A stretch of 64,000 nt of DNA from Lachnospiraceae bacterium XBB2008 (GCA_900102235.1 FMVL01000006.1:62001-126000), one strand, 5' to 3'; positions 18,215 to 27,708 are shown, numbered from the stretch's first letter. Numbers and translations are program-made. Notes: generated by a model not told the origin, from the sequence alone.

Positions 18215-19957
18215 ATGAGCGAACATTACAAACATTTTAAGACAGTTGTATATATACCGGCGCAGACAGCCGCTTCTTTTGATGAAGATAAACTCCGTTA
18301 CGATCATGAGTTCATCGAGAAGTTCATAGGACTTGACAAGGTGTACCTGGAAACTCATCGCGGCGATTGTGATGTGGATGATTCTCAGCTTAAGATGATC
18401 AGGGATTATCTGGAGAGCAAAGGTGTCACCGTTTCGGGCGGCATTACTACCACCATAGATGACTTCGAAGGAGCGGAGAAGGGTAAGAGACGTCTGTTTA
18501 ACACCTTCTGCTATACGGATCCCGCGATGCGCAACAGGTTGAAAGAGATTTCCGAACGCGCCGCTTCGATGTTTGATGAAGTGATCCTGGATGATTTCTA
18601 TTTTACGAACTGTACATGTGAAAGATGCATCAGGGAAAAAGGCGATCGCGACTGGGTCACATTCAGGCGTGAGCTCATGAAGGATGTATCCGCCAATCTG
18701 GTCGTCGGACCTGCAAAAGCCGTCAATCCGAAGGTGAAGATGGTCATCAAGTATCCCAACTGGCGTGAATCCTATCATTTTGCGGGATATGTACCTGAGG
18801 TCCAGGATGAGATCTTCGATGCCACATACATAGGTACGGAGACACGTTCTCCCGCCTATACCGATCAGCATCTTCCGGAATACTTAAGCTATTCACTGGC
18901 CAGATTCATGGATAATGCATGGCCCGGCAGATGCGGAGGAGGCTGGTTTGATACATATCAGTGCTTCTCGATCGACAGATATCTCGAGCAGGCGTATCTT
19001 ACGGCATTTTCCGGCATGAAGGAGATGATGCACTTCATGTGGGCAGACCTGATCGATAATCCTTTCTCGTGCGCGATGGGACTGCAGCTGTCTAAGATAG
19101 ATAAGATGCTTGACGGCACAGGATCACCCAAAGGTATCCCCGTATATATCCCGCATGCATCGAGCGGAGAGAACCATCTTGAGATGAGACTCGGCATGCT
19201 GGGAATGCCGATGGAACCCACACCGGTATTTCCCTCGGGAGCAGAGAAGGTACTCTTTACCGAATCGGCTCTCAGTGATAAGGATATCATTGGCAAACTC
19301 GTGAAGTTCGTTGAAGAAGGCGGTGATGCCGTGATCACATCCGGGTTCCTGCGTGAAGCGGGAGAGGAACTTAGGGAAGCAGGCCTGACAGAAGCAAGGC
19401 TTACCGGCAGAAGATATGCCGTTACCAGATACGATATCACCGGAGATTTTGCGGGATATATCACAGACCGTGATCCCGTCCTTTTCCCTGAACTCGTACA
19501 CGGCAACAACGATTCGTGGTCGCTCTTAAACGGAGGTGACGGGGATCTCCACTGCTCGCTTTTCCTAAGAAGCACATACGGTAAGGGCAGACTCTATATA
19601 ATGGTCGTTCCCGATAATGATGCCGATCTTTACAGAATGCCCAAGTCTGCAGTCGATGTATATAAGAGAGCATTTCTGACAGATAAGAATGATACCTATG
19701 TATCAGGCAGGAACATGTCGATGTTCACATACGAAGACGGCAGCATGATAATGTACCGTTACGTCAAGGGCGAGGTTAAGCCCGAACACATAACCGTACA
19801 TACCACCGGAGAAGTATCGGCTCTTTGCGATGAAGTTACCGGAAGGAAGATACCGGTCCGCAAGGTTGAGTTTTCTGAAGATTTTGAGAAAGTGACCGAA
19901 TATGTAGCAGAAGCCGTAATCGTACCCGGCACGATTTATAAGTGCAGATGGGAGTGA
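18215..19957 (+). CDS. Putative glycoside-hydrolase-like protein
   Basis: This 580-residue protein has no signal peptide and no membrane segment. The N-terminal half looks like a TIM barrel of the glycosidase kind, with VILDDFYFTNCTCERC (about 127-142), a stretch of aspartates and WPGRCGGGWFDT. A middle domain (about 330-420) with IGKLVKFVEEGGDAVITSGF resembles the glutamine-amidotransferase-like domain of some beta-galactosidases, and a beta-rich tail follows. I do not recognise a named family, and no catalytic pair can be fixed. An AraC-type regulator lies convergently downstream, seven bases after the stop, which suits a carbohydrate role. AAAGGAG precedes the ATG. Confidence 0.65.
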   Translation: MSEHYKHFKTVVYIPAQTAASFDEDKLRYDHEFIEKFIGLDKVYLETHRGDCDVDDSQLKMIRDYLESKGVTVSGGITTTIDDFEGAEKGKRRLFNTFCYTDPAMRNRLKEISERAASMFDEVILDDFYFTNCTCERCIREKGDRDWVTFRRELMKDVSANLVVGPAKAVNPKVKMVIKYPNWRESYHFAGYVPEVQDEIFDATYIGTETRSPAYTDQHLPEYLSYSLARFMDNAWPGRCGGGWFDTYQCFSIDRYLEQAYLTAFSGMKEMMHFMWADLIDNPFSCAMGLQLSKIDKMLDGTGSPKGIPVYIPHASSGENHLEMRLGMLGMPMEPTPVFPSGAEKVLFTESALSDKDIIGKLVKFVEEGGDAVITSGFLREAGEELREAGLTEARLTGRRYAVTRYDITGDFAGYITDRDPVLFPELVHGNNDSWSLLNGGDGDLHCSLFLRSTYGKGRLYIMVVPDNDADLYRMPKSAVDVYKRAFLTDKNDTYVSGRNMSMFTYEDGSMIMYRYVKGEVKPEHITVHTTGEVSALCDEVTGRKIPVRKVEFSEDFEKVTEYVAEAVIVPGTIYKCRWE

Positions 19958-19963
19958 TGCTGC

Positions 19964-20839
19964 TCAGACCGGCTTCTTCCTGCGCATTCTGAACTGCTTG
20001 GGAGTTATTCCCCTGAACTTCTTGAAACTGCGTATGAAGTGGCTGCAATCAGAGAACCCGGTCTTCTGACTGATATTGGTCAGATCATAATCGGTAAAGA
20101 GGAGATATTCCTCTGCTTTGAATATGCGCATCCGCTCTATGTATTCCTTGCAGCTCATGCCGTACTGATCATGAAACTTGGCGGCAAAGCCGGAATAACT
20201 CATGTTGCACATGGCTGCAATGTCGGTGACACGGATGTTCTCGTCCAGACAGCTGTCGATGTATTCCGCGATATTCTCGATACCGTATAGATCGGAAGAA
20301 TTGACCGGACAGGCATTTATGTCGAGCCCTGATTCCATCCAGTGTCTGACTATGCCGAAGATGAGGCGGTAGATCTGGGAGCGCAGGATCACATCACGAC
20401 CGTAGAGGAATCCTTCGGATTCGGAGATGCAGTCGGAGAAGATCTCGCTGCAGTGAAGCAGCTCGCATTCCTGCGAGTCAAAATGCATCCGCATGCCTGC
20501 TTCACGGGCATATTTAAACATGCTGGATACGGACGGAGCATAGGTTGAGGAGTTTGGGAATTTAGCAGTATCGAACTTGACTCCGACGAAGCGCTTAAGT
20601 CCTGAAGGAGCAGAATCGATGGAGTGTACGCACATGGGCGTAAGAAGGATCAGTTCGTTTTCCGACACGGTATGGACCGTATCATCGGTGGTGATCAGAG
20701 CGCTTCCTTCGAGGACATATACGAACTCCGCGAAATAATGCCAGTGCGGCTTTACCGGAAAAGGATTGATATCCGTATCATATATAAACGTTTCGATGGG
20801 GGCATTTAAACTGTCCTGTTTTTCAAATAAAGACGCCAT
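19964..20839 (-). CDS. AraC-family transcriptional regulator
   Basis: This 291-residue protein has an N-terminal cupin-like sensing domain (KPHWHYFAEFVYVLEGS, about 28-44) and a C-terminal double helix-turn-helix (about 190-285), with VTDIAAMCNMSYSGFAAKFHDQYG and LTNISQKTGFSDCSHFIRSFKKFRGITPKQFR. Such regulators often sense sugars. The ATG at 20839 is preferred over a TTG at 20848 because GAAAGG lies about ten bases upstream of the ATG. It is divergent from a MATE exporter gene 36 bases away and convergent with the glycosidase-like gene. Either could be its target. Confidence 0.92.
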   Translation of the reverse strand: MASLFEKQDSLNAPIETFIYDTDINPFPVKPHWHYFAEFVYVLEGSALITTDDTVHTVSENELILLTPMCVHSIDSAPSGLKRFVGVKFDTAKFPNSSTYAPSVSSMFKYAREAGMRMHFDSQECELLHCSEIFSDCISESEGFLYGRDVILRSQIYRLIFGIVRHWMESGLDINACPVNSSDLYGIENIAEYIDSCLDENIRVTDIAAMCNMSYSGFAAKFHDQYGMSCKEYIERMRIFKAEEYLLFTDYDLTNISQKTGFSDCSHFIRSFKKFRGITPKQFRMRRKKPV

Positions 20840-20875
20840 CGTATACAACCTTTCGTTTAATACAGGTGAAACAAG

Positions 20876-22273
20876 ATGAACACTACTTCGGATCTTACAG
20901 TAGGCAGGCCCGGCAAACTGATATTTAAATTCTATGTGCCGCTCCTGCTGACCAATGCATTACAGCAGCTTTATTCTTTTGCCGATACCGCGATCGTCGG
21001 TAAGGGCCTTGGTGATAATTCGCTGGCGGCTGTGGGAAACATGGCTTCGCTGTGCTTCCTGATAATCGGGTTCTCAATGGGCCTGTCAAACGGCTTTTCG
21101 ATAATTATAGCACAGTGTTTCGGCGAGAAAGAATACAGGAAACTGTGCAAGACTCTGGCAGTATCGATCAAACTCGCCGGAGTCATCACGATATTGCTGA
21201 CGGCGCTCAGTATCATATTCCTTCGTACGGTACTCACGCTTCTTCAGACGTCGTCCGTGATAATGGAAGAGAGTCTCGGATACGGATATATCCTTTTCGG
21301 CGGTCTTTTCTGTACGATCGGATACAACATGTGCTCGGGAGTGCTCAGATCCCTCGGAGACAGTAAGACCCCTCTCAAGGCTATAATCGTCTCTACGGTA
21401 ATGAACATAGTGCTCAACTCAGTGTTCATATTCTGGTTCAAATGGGGAGTGGCCGGAGTTGCATGGGCTACGATAATCGCGCAGCTGTTTTCGGCTCTGG
21501 TATGCTTTGGCAAACTTCGTAAGATAGAGTTCCTTAAGCTTACGAAAGAGGATTTTGCCGTTGATATTAACATGTCCGTGTCACTGCTTAAGAACGGTCT
21601 GCCGATGGCATTCATGAACTCCATCACGGCTATCGGATGCATGGTCGTTCAGTATTTCGTAAACGGCCTGGGCGTGGCATATACTTCCGCATATTCGGTA
21701 TGCAGCAGATATATCAATATGTTCATGCAGCCTGCAGCTACAGCCGGTATGGCCATGTCGTCATATACCGGTCAGAATTACGGAGCAAAGCGTTTCGACA
21801 GGATCCTGGACGGACTGAAAGTCTGCCTGGCGATAGCAGCGGTATGCTATGTGATATTCGGATCCGCTCTGGTGTTGATCCCCAGGCAGCTTGCCTCTCT
21901 TATCCTAAACGGTGAGGAACAGATAAATCTGGTAGTCCAGTTCATGCCGATCTGCGGGGCGATGATGCTGCTGGTGGATACGCTGTTCGTGGTCAGAAAT
22001 GCCGTTCAGGGCATGGGCTTTCCTTTTATTCCGATGCTTTCGGGTATCGCGGAGATGTTCTTGAGGATAGGAGCGATAGTGCTGCTCGTGGATTCCATAG
22101 GGTTTAAGGCGACGGCCGTAGCCGAGGTCAGCGCATGGATAGGGGCGTTGCTCATAAATGCTGCGGCATTTGTGCTGGTATTTACACGTGAGAGAAAACT
22201 GAACAGTCCGGACGGACAGGAGCGTCACGTGATATCACCGGTCAGACCCGCGCATGCGCTTTTGCACAGATAA
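20876..22273 (+). CDS. MATE family efflux transporter
   Basis: This 465-residue membrane protein has about twelve hydrophobic helices in two homologous halves. It opens with GRPGKLIFKFYVPLLLTNALQQLYSFADTAIVGK and contains NMASLCFLIIGFSMGLSNGFSIIIAQCFG, typical of the DinF/NorM-like MATE exporters that use Na+ or H+ gradients. The substrate is not predictable. Its last 39 bases overlap the convergent YwaF-like gene. Confidence 0.93.
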   Translation: MNTTSDLTVGRPGKLIFKFYVPLLLTNALQQLYSFADTAIVGKGLGDNSLAAVGNMASLCFLIIGFSMGLSNGFSIIIAQCFGEKEYRKLCKTLAVSIKLAGVITILLTALSIIFLRTVLTLLQTSSVIMEESLGYGYILFGGLFCTIGYNMCSGVLRSLGDSKTPLKAIIVSTVMNIVLNSVFIFWFKWGVAGVAWATIIAQLFSALVCFGKLRKIEFLKLTKEDFAVDINMSVSLLKNGLPMAFMNSITAIGCMVVQYFVNGLGVAYTSAYSVCSRYINMFMQPAATAGMAMSSYTGQNYGAKRFDRILDGLKVCLAIAAVCYVIFGSALVLIPRQLASLILNGEEQINLVVQFMPICGAMMLLVDTLFVVRNAVQGMGFPFIPMLSGIAEMFLRIGAIVLLVDSIGFKATAVAEVSAWIGALLINAAAFVLVFTRERKLNSPDGQERHVISPVRPAHALLHR

Positions 22274-23008
22274 AGCGATGAGATTGACTGCATAGATCTC
22301 GGCGACAGCGATGAGACATAACGAAACAAGATATCCTGCATAACCCCATCTGTTATAGGCAGGCATCAGAGGAGAGCCGGCAGAAGGCCCCAGCAGGAAC
22401 ATATAGTTGGCATGTACTGTTTTATCGACCGCATATACGAGTAACGAAAGGGCGGCAAGGAACAAAACAGTTTTCCAGGAATCTTTGACAGAAGGCATGA
22501 TCATGCCTTCTGTTCTGCATATAAGGATATACAGTATTACCAGTGCATGAAAGAGATTACTCTGTATTGTTATGAAATGAAAAGCGGGATAGGCAGTACC
22601 GTCCGAGAACAGGATCGCGAGGATCGCTCCCGCAAGGCATACGGAGAAAAGCACATGTCCGATCAGTGCAGTCAGTTTTCCCGGCAATCTGCCGTATCCG
22701 AATTCATGTATGAAACAAAGGATTCCGGCGATGCTGCACAGATGGAGCGGCAGTTCATATATTACCGAAACCCGGCAGCAGCATACGAAGATGAGCCTCA
22801 GGATCATCAGGGCTACTGCGGATGTAACGAGCACCCGGCGAAGTTTTCTTTTTCGCAGGTCATCGGAGCAACGTCTGTATGCACATAATCCCGCTGTGAT
22901 GAGCGCAAGACACAGAAGCATTATCACGAAATGATCCGTATGGAAAAGTCTGTATCCTACGCCTTCGGGAAGGTCTGTTTGATATGTGAAGAAAAGGCCT
23001 GTGTTCAT
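22235..23008 (-). CDS. YwaF-like integral membrane protein (TIGR02206 type)
   Basis: This 257-residue protein has about seven hydrophobic segments. The segment YELPLHLCSIAGIL (about 82-95) and NLFHALVILYILI match the YwaF/TIGR02206 family of conserved Firmicute membrane proteins of unknown function. The C-terminal part overlaps the convergent MATE gene. The start codon has only a weak GAAAG upstream. Confidence 0.8.
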   Translation of the reverse strand: MNTGLFFTYQTDLPEGVGYRLFHTDHFVIMLLCLALITAGLCAYRRCSDDLRKRKLRRVLVTSAVALMILRLIFVCCCRVSVIYELPLHLCSIAGILCFIHEFGYGRLPGKLTALIGHVLFSVCLAGAILAILFSDGTAYPAFHFITIQSNLFHALVILYILICRTEGMIMPSVKDSWKTVLFLAALSLLVYAVDKTVHANYMFLLGPSAGSPLMPAYNRWGYAGYLVSLCLIAVAEIYAVNLIALSVQKRMRGSDR

Positions 23009-23048
23009 AGCTTTCAGTTCGATTGTCAGTGCTCTGTTTTATGGTTGT

Positions 23049-23090
23049 CGAATAATGGTTAACGAATAATAATTAACGATAAACATTAAA
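23049..23090 (+). promoter_or_regulatory. Three 14-base tandem repeats upstream of the DUF2975-YozG promoter
   Basis: CGAATAATGGTTAA (23049), CGAATAATAATTAA (23063) and CGATAAACATTAAA (23077) stand head to tail, ending six bases before the -35. Regular spacing next to a promoter suggests an operator, possibly for the YozG-type regulator encoded in the operon. Confidence 0.6.
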
Positions 23091-23096
23091 AAGTTG

Positions 23097-23125
23097 TTGA
23101 CAAGGATTAAAACTGGTGATACGAT
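23097..23125 (+). promoter_or_regulatory. Promoter of the DUF2975-YozG operon
   Basis: TTGACA (23097-23102), 17-base spacer, TACGAT (23120-23125). The first gene starts at 23190 behind GGAGGA. Confidence 0.75.
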
Positions 23126-23189
23126 TTGATCATCGATCGATCCAACAATTGTTTTTTCAACTATATCATTTTTCGGAGGAATTAGGATA

Positions 23190-23777
23190 ATGAACGAGAA
23201 CGCAAAACTTGAAAGCATAAAGAGAAGCTGCAGTGTGGGCGAGACGGTGGCGAACATCTTCTGTATCATAGCCATCGTAGGATGCGTACTGGCACTTGTT
23301 TCGGGATGTGTGATCCTGAAGATGGGTCGTGAATTTGACGACAAGATCGCTGTCCTGGAAGAAACGGGTAAGGTATCTTTCTCTGACACCATAGGCGGAT
23401 ACCAGATCATGGGGATCAATCTCGGCGATGCATCGTCCATCGAATCGGACATACCCGCAGTTCAGGAGGCACTTAAAGACCATCCGTATTGCATAGAATG
23501 CACCATGGCACTGTTTGGCATAGCGATCATGACGGCGATACTTGCAGTGATGGCTAAACTGGCCGGAAGTGTATTTAAGATGATCCGTAAAGAGGATAAT
23601 CCTTTCACGGATAAAGTCATAAACCGTGTCGTTATAGTCTTGATAGTGTTCAGCGCGATCCTTTTCCTTACATCAGGAATTGGGAAGGGAATCCTGTGCG
23701 GAATACTTACCTGGGTTGTCTATACGATCCTTGATTACGGACGTATGCTTCAGATCCAGTCTGACGAGACGTTGTGA
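23190..23777 (+). CDS. DUF2975-like membrane protein
   Basis: This 195-residue protein has four hydrophobic segments at about residues 17-45, 103-125, 147-165 and 168-182. The order, the long outer loop after the first helix and the DNPFTDKVINR segment fit DUF2975. Members usually sit beside a YozG-type HTH gene, as here, where the HTH gene follows 15 bases later. Function is unknown; the pair is thought to act as a membrane protein with its regulator. Confidence 0.78.
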   Translation: MNENAKLESIKRSCSVGETVANIFCIIAIVGCVLALVSGCVILKMGREFDDKIAVLEETGKVSFSDTIGGYQIMGINLGDASSIESDIPAVQEALKDHPYCIECTMALFGIAIMTAILAVMAKLAGSVFKMIRKEDNPFTDKVINRVVIVLIVFSAILFLTSGIGKGILCGILTWVVYTILDYGRMLQIQSDETL

Positions 23778-23792
23778 CGGAGGTGGTATGTT

Positions 23793-24014
23793 ATGGGACA
23801 GATAATACTCAGGCTCGACAGAGTCATGGCAGACCGTAAGATGTCACTTAACGACCTGGCTGAAAAGGTCGGTGTATCAAATGTAAATCTATCTAAGATG
23901 AAAAATGGCAAGATCTCGGCGATACGCTTTTCCACACTGGTAGCGGTATGCGAGGCACTGGATTGTCAGCCCGGGGATATTCTCGAATACAGCCCCGAGG
24001 ATCCGGCAGAATAG
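23793..24014 (+). CDS. YozG-type helix-turn-helix regulator
   Basis: This 73-residue Cro/C1-type protein reads closely like YozG: RLDRVMADRKMSLNDLAEKVG, VNLSKMKNGKISAIRFSTL and ALDCQPGDILEY. The helix-turn-helix spans about residues 17-45. It follows its usual DUF2975-like partner by 15 bases and is a candidate to bind the three repeats upstream of the operon. Confidence 0.93.
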   Translation: MGQIILRLDRVMADRKMSLNDLAEKVGVSNVNLSKMKNGKISAIRFSTLVAVCEALDCQPGDILEYSPEDPAE

Positions 24015-24027
24015 AAGGAGGACCTAA

Positions 24028-24882
24028 ATGGATATTCAATCAATCCGGGGCGGACAGATCGCACTTTTGGTGACCGGGATTATCATATGCGCAGTTGTCC
24101 CGATAGCGATTTGGATCATATGGCTCGTTAAGAAAAAAGAAAAGTTCACCACGATACTTGCAGGTGCAGCTACATTCATACTGTTTGCGATCATCCTGGA
24201 AAAGCCTATCCAGAATGCCTTGATCTTTCCGACAATGATGGGACTGCCCGAACACGCAGCCAGCACATTCATAAACGCAAGACCTGTTCTGTGGGCATTC
24301 CTCTTAGGGCTTTTCCCCGGGGTATTCGAAGAGACAGGAAGATTCGTAGCATATAAGACCGTACTTAGGAACCGGAAGAACCGAGAGACATCGATCTCTC
24401 ACGGGATCGGTCACGGCGGTATTGAGCAGATCCTCGTGCTGCTTGCTAACGGAGGGTTAGTGACATATCTGACCTATGCTGTGATGATCAATACAGGTAC
24501 ATTTCAGATCGTGATAGATCAGGTGATGGCGACGGCCCCTGATCAGGTCGAACTGCTGTATGAGCAGGTGGCGCAGATTGCTTCGTTCTCCTTCGCGAAT
24601 CTAGGATTATACCTGGTCGAGCGTCTTGGGTTCGCGTTCCTGTATCATGTGGGTGCATCGATCCTGGTGTTCTATGCCTGCAAGGATAAGAAGAAGTTCT
24701 GGCTGTATCCTTTTGCGATACTTATTCATACTGTGATAGATGGAATGGCAGGCCTTAACATGGCCGGCGTGATCAGTCTTTCCGATGCTGCGCTCGAAGC
24801 AATACTCGTAATAACAAGCCTTCTGGTATTCTTCGGAGCATATTTCCTGTTATACAGAAAAGACGTCGAAAATATGGTATGA
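24028..24882 (+). CDS. YhfC-family putative intramembrane protease
   Basis: This 284-residue protein has about eight hydrophobic helices. It carries FEETGRF (about 108-114) and HGIGHGGIEQ (about 129-138), the Glu and His motifs of YhfC, which is grouped with CPBP-like glutamic intramembrane proteases. Proteolytic activity is inferred from the family. It starts 13 bases after the YozG-type gene, behind AGGAGG, and is followed 10 bases later by a GNAT-like gene, so it is part of the same operon. Confidence 0.85.
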   Translation: MDIQSIRGGQIALLVTGIIICAVVPIAIWIIWLVKKKEKFTTILAGAATFILFAIILEKPIQNALIFPTMMGLPEHAASTFINARPVLWAFLLGLFPGVFEETGRFVAYKTVLRNRKNRETSISHGIGHGGIEQILVLLANGGLVTYLTYAVMINTGTFQIVIDQVMATAPDQVELLYEQVAQIASFSFANLGLYLVERLGFAFLYHVGASILVFYACKDKKKFWLYPFAILIHTVIDGMAGLNMAGVISLSDAALEAILVITSLLVFFGAYFLLYRKDVENMV

Positions 24883-24892
24883 TTAACGAAGT

Positions 24893-25423
24893 ATGAAAAA
24901 GTTGATCCCGGTGATCACCGATCGCCTGTCAGTCAAACCGAATAATGAGAAAGATCTCTGGAACAGTGAGTGGACCATAAGTCTGCTTGATGAACCGGAT
25001 ACGACTGTAGGAATTCTCAGATTGCTGAAGTCCAAGGTTCCCGGCGAAGTATCGATCAGCATCGAACTCGATCCCGAATTCCGCAATCATGGATACGGCA
25101 CGGAGTTATTCTATGGGATGGCGATGTTTGCGCTCGGCCCGGGGAGGATGAAAGAACTGTTTGCTTCCTGCAAGAACGAAAACCGGATCTGCAAACGCGC
25201 ACTTGAAAACGCAAAGTATATTTTCCGCGAGAACAAAGACGGTATGGATCACTATTCCGTCAGGAAGGATAAAGCTGCCTGGACCGGACTCTATGTCTGC
25301 ATCGGATTCCTGGGAGGATTGATACTGGGTATCCTTATCTCAAATCTGGTGGCAGGCATGGTCATCGGTTTGCTGGCTGGATTCCTGATCGGACGTTTCC
25401 TTGATTCCAGGGAAAACAGGTAA
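24893..25423 (+). CDS. GNAT acetyltransferase-like protein with a membrane tail
   Basis: Residues about 1-125 of this 176-residue protein look like a RimJ/RimL-type GNAT domain, with the acetyl-CoA loop R-N-H-G-Y-G-T in DPEFRNHGYGTEL. From about residue 130 there are two Gly-rich hydrophobic helices ending in a basic tail, so the enzyme would be membrane-bound. That is unusual for a GNAT. Start is an ATG without a strong ribosome binding site, 10 bases after yhfC. Confidence 0.72.
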   Translation: MKKLIPVITDRLSVKPNNEKDLWNSEWTISLLDEPDTTVGILRLLKSKVPGEVSISIELDPEFRNHGYGTELFYGMAMFALGPGRMKELFASCKNENRICKRALENAKYIFRENKDGMDHYSVRKDKAAWTGLYVCIGFLGGLILGILISNLVAGMVIGLLAGFLIGRFLDSRENR

Positions 25424-25432
25424 CGGTCCGTT

Positions 25433-25933
25433 ATGCAGGAAGAAAGAAGACTGAACAAATTAAATGAAATGCTGATCGTTTCGGGAACCGGCGTTATCAC
25501 GTTCGGGTTCTGGACTGTGATCAAGGTATTTCTGATGTTGATCTTCAAGTTTGATGAGATAAACGATCTTATGGATGGCGATCTTACGAATCCCGAACAA
25601 AGGTGGGGCGTGATCCTGATAATGATCATCGTATGCCTTATCATCATCGGAATCAGGTCATACGTGGGATTGTCGGCACGTGCCGAGGGAATGGGTCGGC
25701 ATAAGCGGGTATCATATATCATCGTTGCCGTCCTTATGCTCGTATTTGAGGTGGCCGGCACGATAGAAGGCCTCGATATGCTGGTTGATGCCTCGTTTGA
25801 TAAGACCGTAGATAACGTGATCGAACTGCTTGTAGATATCACTTCATATATTATCCTGATCCAGATGATCATTTCGGCCATAGGCGTCAGGATCGTAAAA
25901 GCGCGAAGGCGTGGAGGAGACGCGGATGAATAA
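25433..25933 (+). CDS. Hypothetical four-helix membrane protein
   Basis: This 166-residue protein has hydrophobic segments at about 15-40, 60-82, 96-115 and 128-155, with short basic loops. I do not recognise a family. It overlaps the next gene by eight bases (ATG at 25926), so it is translationally coupled to the DUF6765-like protein. Confidence 0.65.
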   Translation: MQEERRLNKLNEMLIVSGTGVITFGFWTVIKVFLMLIFKFDEINDLMDGDLTNPEQRWGVILIMIIVCLIIIGIRSYVGLSARAEGMGRHKRVSYIIVAVLMLVFEVAGTIEGLDMLVDASFDKTVDNVIELLVDITSYIILIQMIISAIGVRIVKARRRGGDADE

Positions 25934-27080
25934 GGACTTCCACTACTACGCAGCTTACTGCGCCGCATATCTTGCGGGATATGATCACGCCGAGAGTCTT
26001 GATATCGCATACAGTGATCAGTTTACCGATATATGTACCAGAACATATCTTAAGAGCGTTAAGGGTCCGGGCGCAGCCGCGACGACCCAGCTTCAGACTG
26101 AACTTCTCGATGCTCCTACGGATCCTGTGGGTCTTCAGGATATAACCCGGATCTGGGCATCATTCCATTTTCTGCCGTATGATCTGACGGCTAAGCCGAA
26201 AGGTCATTCATCCAGGAGATATCTGCATAAATACCGTCTTATCTGTAAGCCAAACGGTTCACTTGTTAAGGATACGGTAGAACTTGCCCGCGGGAAAACT
26301 CTTCAGGCTGCAGGCCTTGCCATGCATGTGCTTTCGGACACCTGGGCACATTCATATTTTGCGGGGACCCCCTCGCTCGTCATCAACAATACCAATCATC
26401 ATTTCTTCGAGATCATGCAGGACGGGACCAGGCGGCAGATCGCGTTCAAGCACAGTCCCACGGCGCCCGATGATCTTGAAAAGAGCATATATATGAACAG
26501 CCTGTATCAGTCCGCTGAGAATAACATCATGAACCTCGGACACGGCAGAGCTGGTCATCTTCCGGATTATTCGTTTGCCCGATACGCGTATCTGCCGGCA
26601 TGGGGAGATTATAATGAACTGATCAAGGATAATCCTTCTGATTATTATCATGCTTTTTGCCAGATGATAACCGCACTCGCCTCTCTTCGGGAAGAAGGAG
26701 GAGAGTTTGAGACCGGTGTGTATGATACCGTAAGAGTTGCCGGGTATGAAGACAGGATCAAGGGTATCATCAATACGCGAAAAGCCGATCTGTGCGATGA
26801 ATGGAAGGCGTTTGGCGAGGAACTGTCAGGCGTACAGATCGAAGATTTCAATCCCGATAAGTATAAACAGGAATATATGACGGCAGAAGACAAAAAGGAT
26901 ACTTTCCTGGGAATGTTTTTCATCGCCGCCATGGCGCAGAAGAGCATGGTCACGGAAAGGATCCATAAGTCGCATAATCCGCTGGCCGGATACTCGGTTA
27001 AATACAGAAAGTTCGGATTTAAGGGGATCAGGGATTATCGCAATCTCGTGGAGTATAAGATCGGGAGGAGTAAAGATTGA
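25926..27080 (+). CDS. DUF6765-like protein
   Basis: This 384-residue soluble protein is predicted all-helical. It opens with MNKDFHYYAAYCAAYLAGY and has ASFHFLPYD and LAMHVLSDTWAHSYFAGTPS. The histidines and aspartates arranged this way recall the metal sites of zinc-dependent phospholipase C-type folds and match DUF6765. Catalysis is not shown. The ATG at 25926 overlaps the preceding stop and is preferred over 25911. Its stop overlaps the TTG start of the next gene. Confidence 0.72.
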   Translation: MNKDFHYYAAYCAAYLAGYDHAESLDIAYSDQFTDICTRTYLKSVKGPGAAATTQLQTELLDAPTDPVGLQDITRIWASFHFLPYDLTAKPKGHSSRRYLHKYRLICKPNGSLVKDTVELARGKTLQAAGLAMHVLSDTWAHSYFAGTPSLVINNTNHHFFEIMQDGTRRQIAFKHSPTAPDDLEKSIYMNSLYQSAENNIMNLGHGRAGHLPDYSFARYAYLPAWGDYNELIKDNPSDYYHAFCQMITALASLREEGGEFETGVYDTVRVAGYEDRIKGIINTRKADLCDEWKAFGEELSGVQIEDFNPDKYKQEYMTAEDKKDTFLGMFFIAAMAQKSMVTERIHKSHNPLAGYSVKYRKFGFKGIRDYRNLVEYKIGRSKD

Positions 27081-27610
27081 CACTCGGTAAACGGATCTTA
27101 AAAATCATAACGGGGCTTGTGATGATCGGTTTTGCGATCCTTCTGATACTTATTCCCGATATCGCATTTTCGATGATCGTCGGTGTGCTTGCTCTTACGC
27201 TTGTCCTTTATGCGTTAAGAAGCATTATCTTTTATTTTTCCATGGGAAGGCATATGGTGGGCGGTACCAGACTGCTGATCCGCGGCGTGATCATGCTCGA
27301 CCTCGGGCTGTTTGCGTACTCGCTGTATGATGTGCCCAGGATCTATATCGTTCTGTATCTTCTGTTCATCCATCTGTTTGCCGGAGTAGTGGATGTGCTT
27401 GGGGCTTTGGATGCGAAGAAACTCGAAGCGGGATCCTGGAAACTCAAAATGGCGACAGGGGTGATAAACATCGTTGTCGGGATCTTATGCCTTGTGTTCA
27501 TCAGATCGGTCACAATGCTGGATTACATATACTGTTCGGGACTGATCATTACGGCGCTGTCCAACATAATATCGGCGTTCAAACGCACTGCCGTTTTATA
27601 TGTGAGTTAG
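27077..27610 (+). CDS. DUF308/HdeD-like membrane protein
   Basis: This 177-residue protein has six hydrophobic segments in three similar pairs, as in HdeD/DUF308 proteins. It starts at TTG: GGGAGGAG lies seven bases upstream, and the TTGA overlaps the stop of the previous gene. It is the last gene of the operon that begins at 23190, since a terminator follows. Confidence 0.75.
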   Translation: MTLGKRILKIITGLVMIGFAILLILIPDIAFSMIVGVLALTLVLYALRSIIFYFSMGRHMVGGTRLLIRGVIMLDLGLFAYSLYDVPRIYIVLYLLFIHLFAGVVDVLGALDAKKLEAGSWKLKMATGVINIVVGILCLVFIRSVTMLDYIYCSGLIITALSNIISAFKRTAVLYVS

Positions 27611-27644
27611 CACCGAAGATGCCTGGTATTTTGCACGATTATAC

Positions 27645-27680
27645 CGTCCTCTGTCCTTTTTTGAGGCAGGGGACGTTTTG
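27645..27680 (+). terminator. Terminator after the DUF308-like gene
   Basis: CGTCCTCTGTC (27645-27655) pairs over its full length, with G-U pairs, with GGCAGGGGACG (27665-27675), followed by TTTTG. Confidence 0.8.
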
Positions 27681-27708
27681 TATGCTCAGGTCCTAAACTA
27701 TCAGTTTA

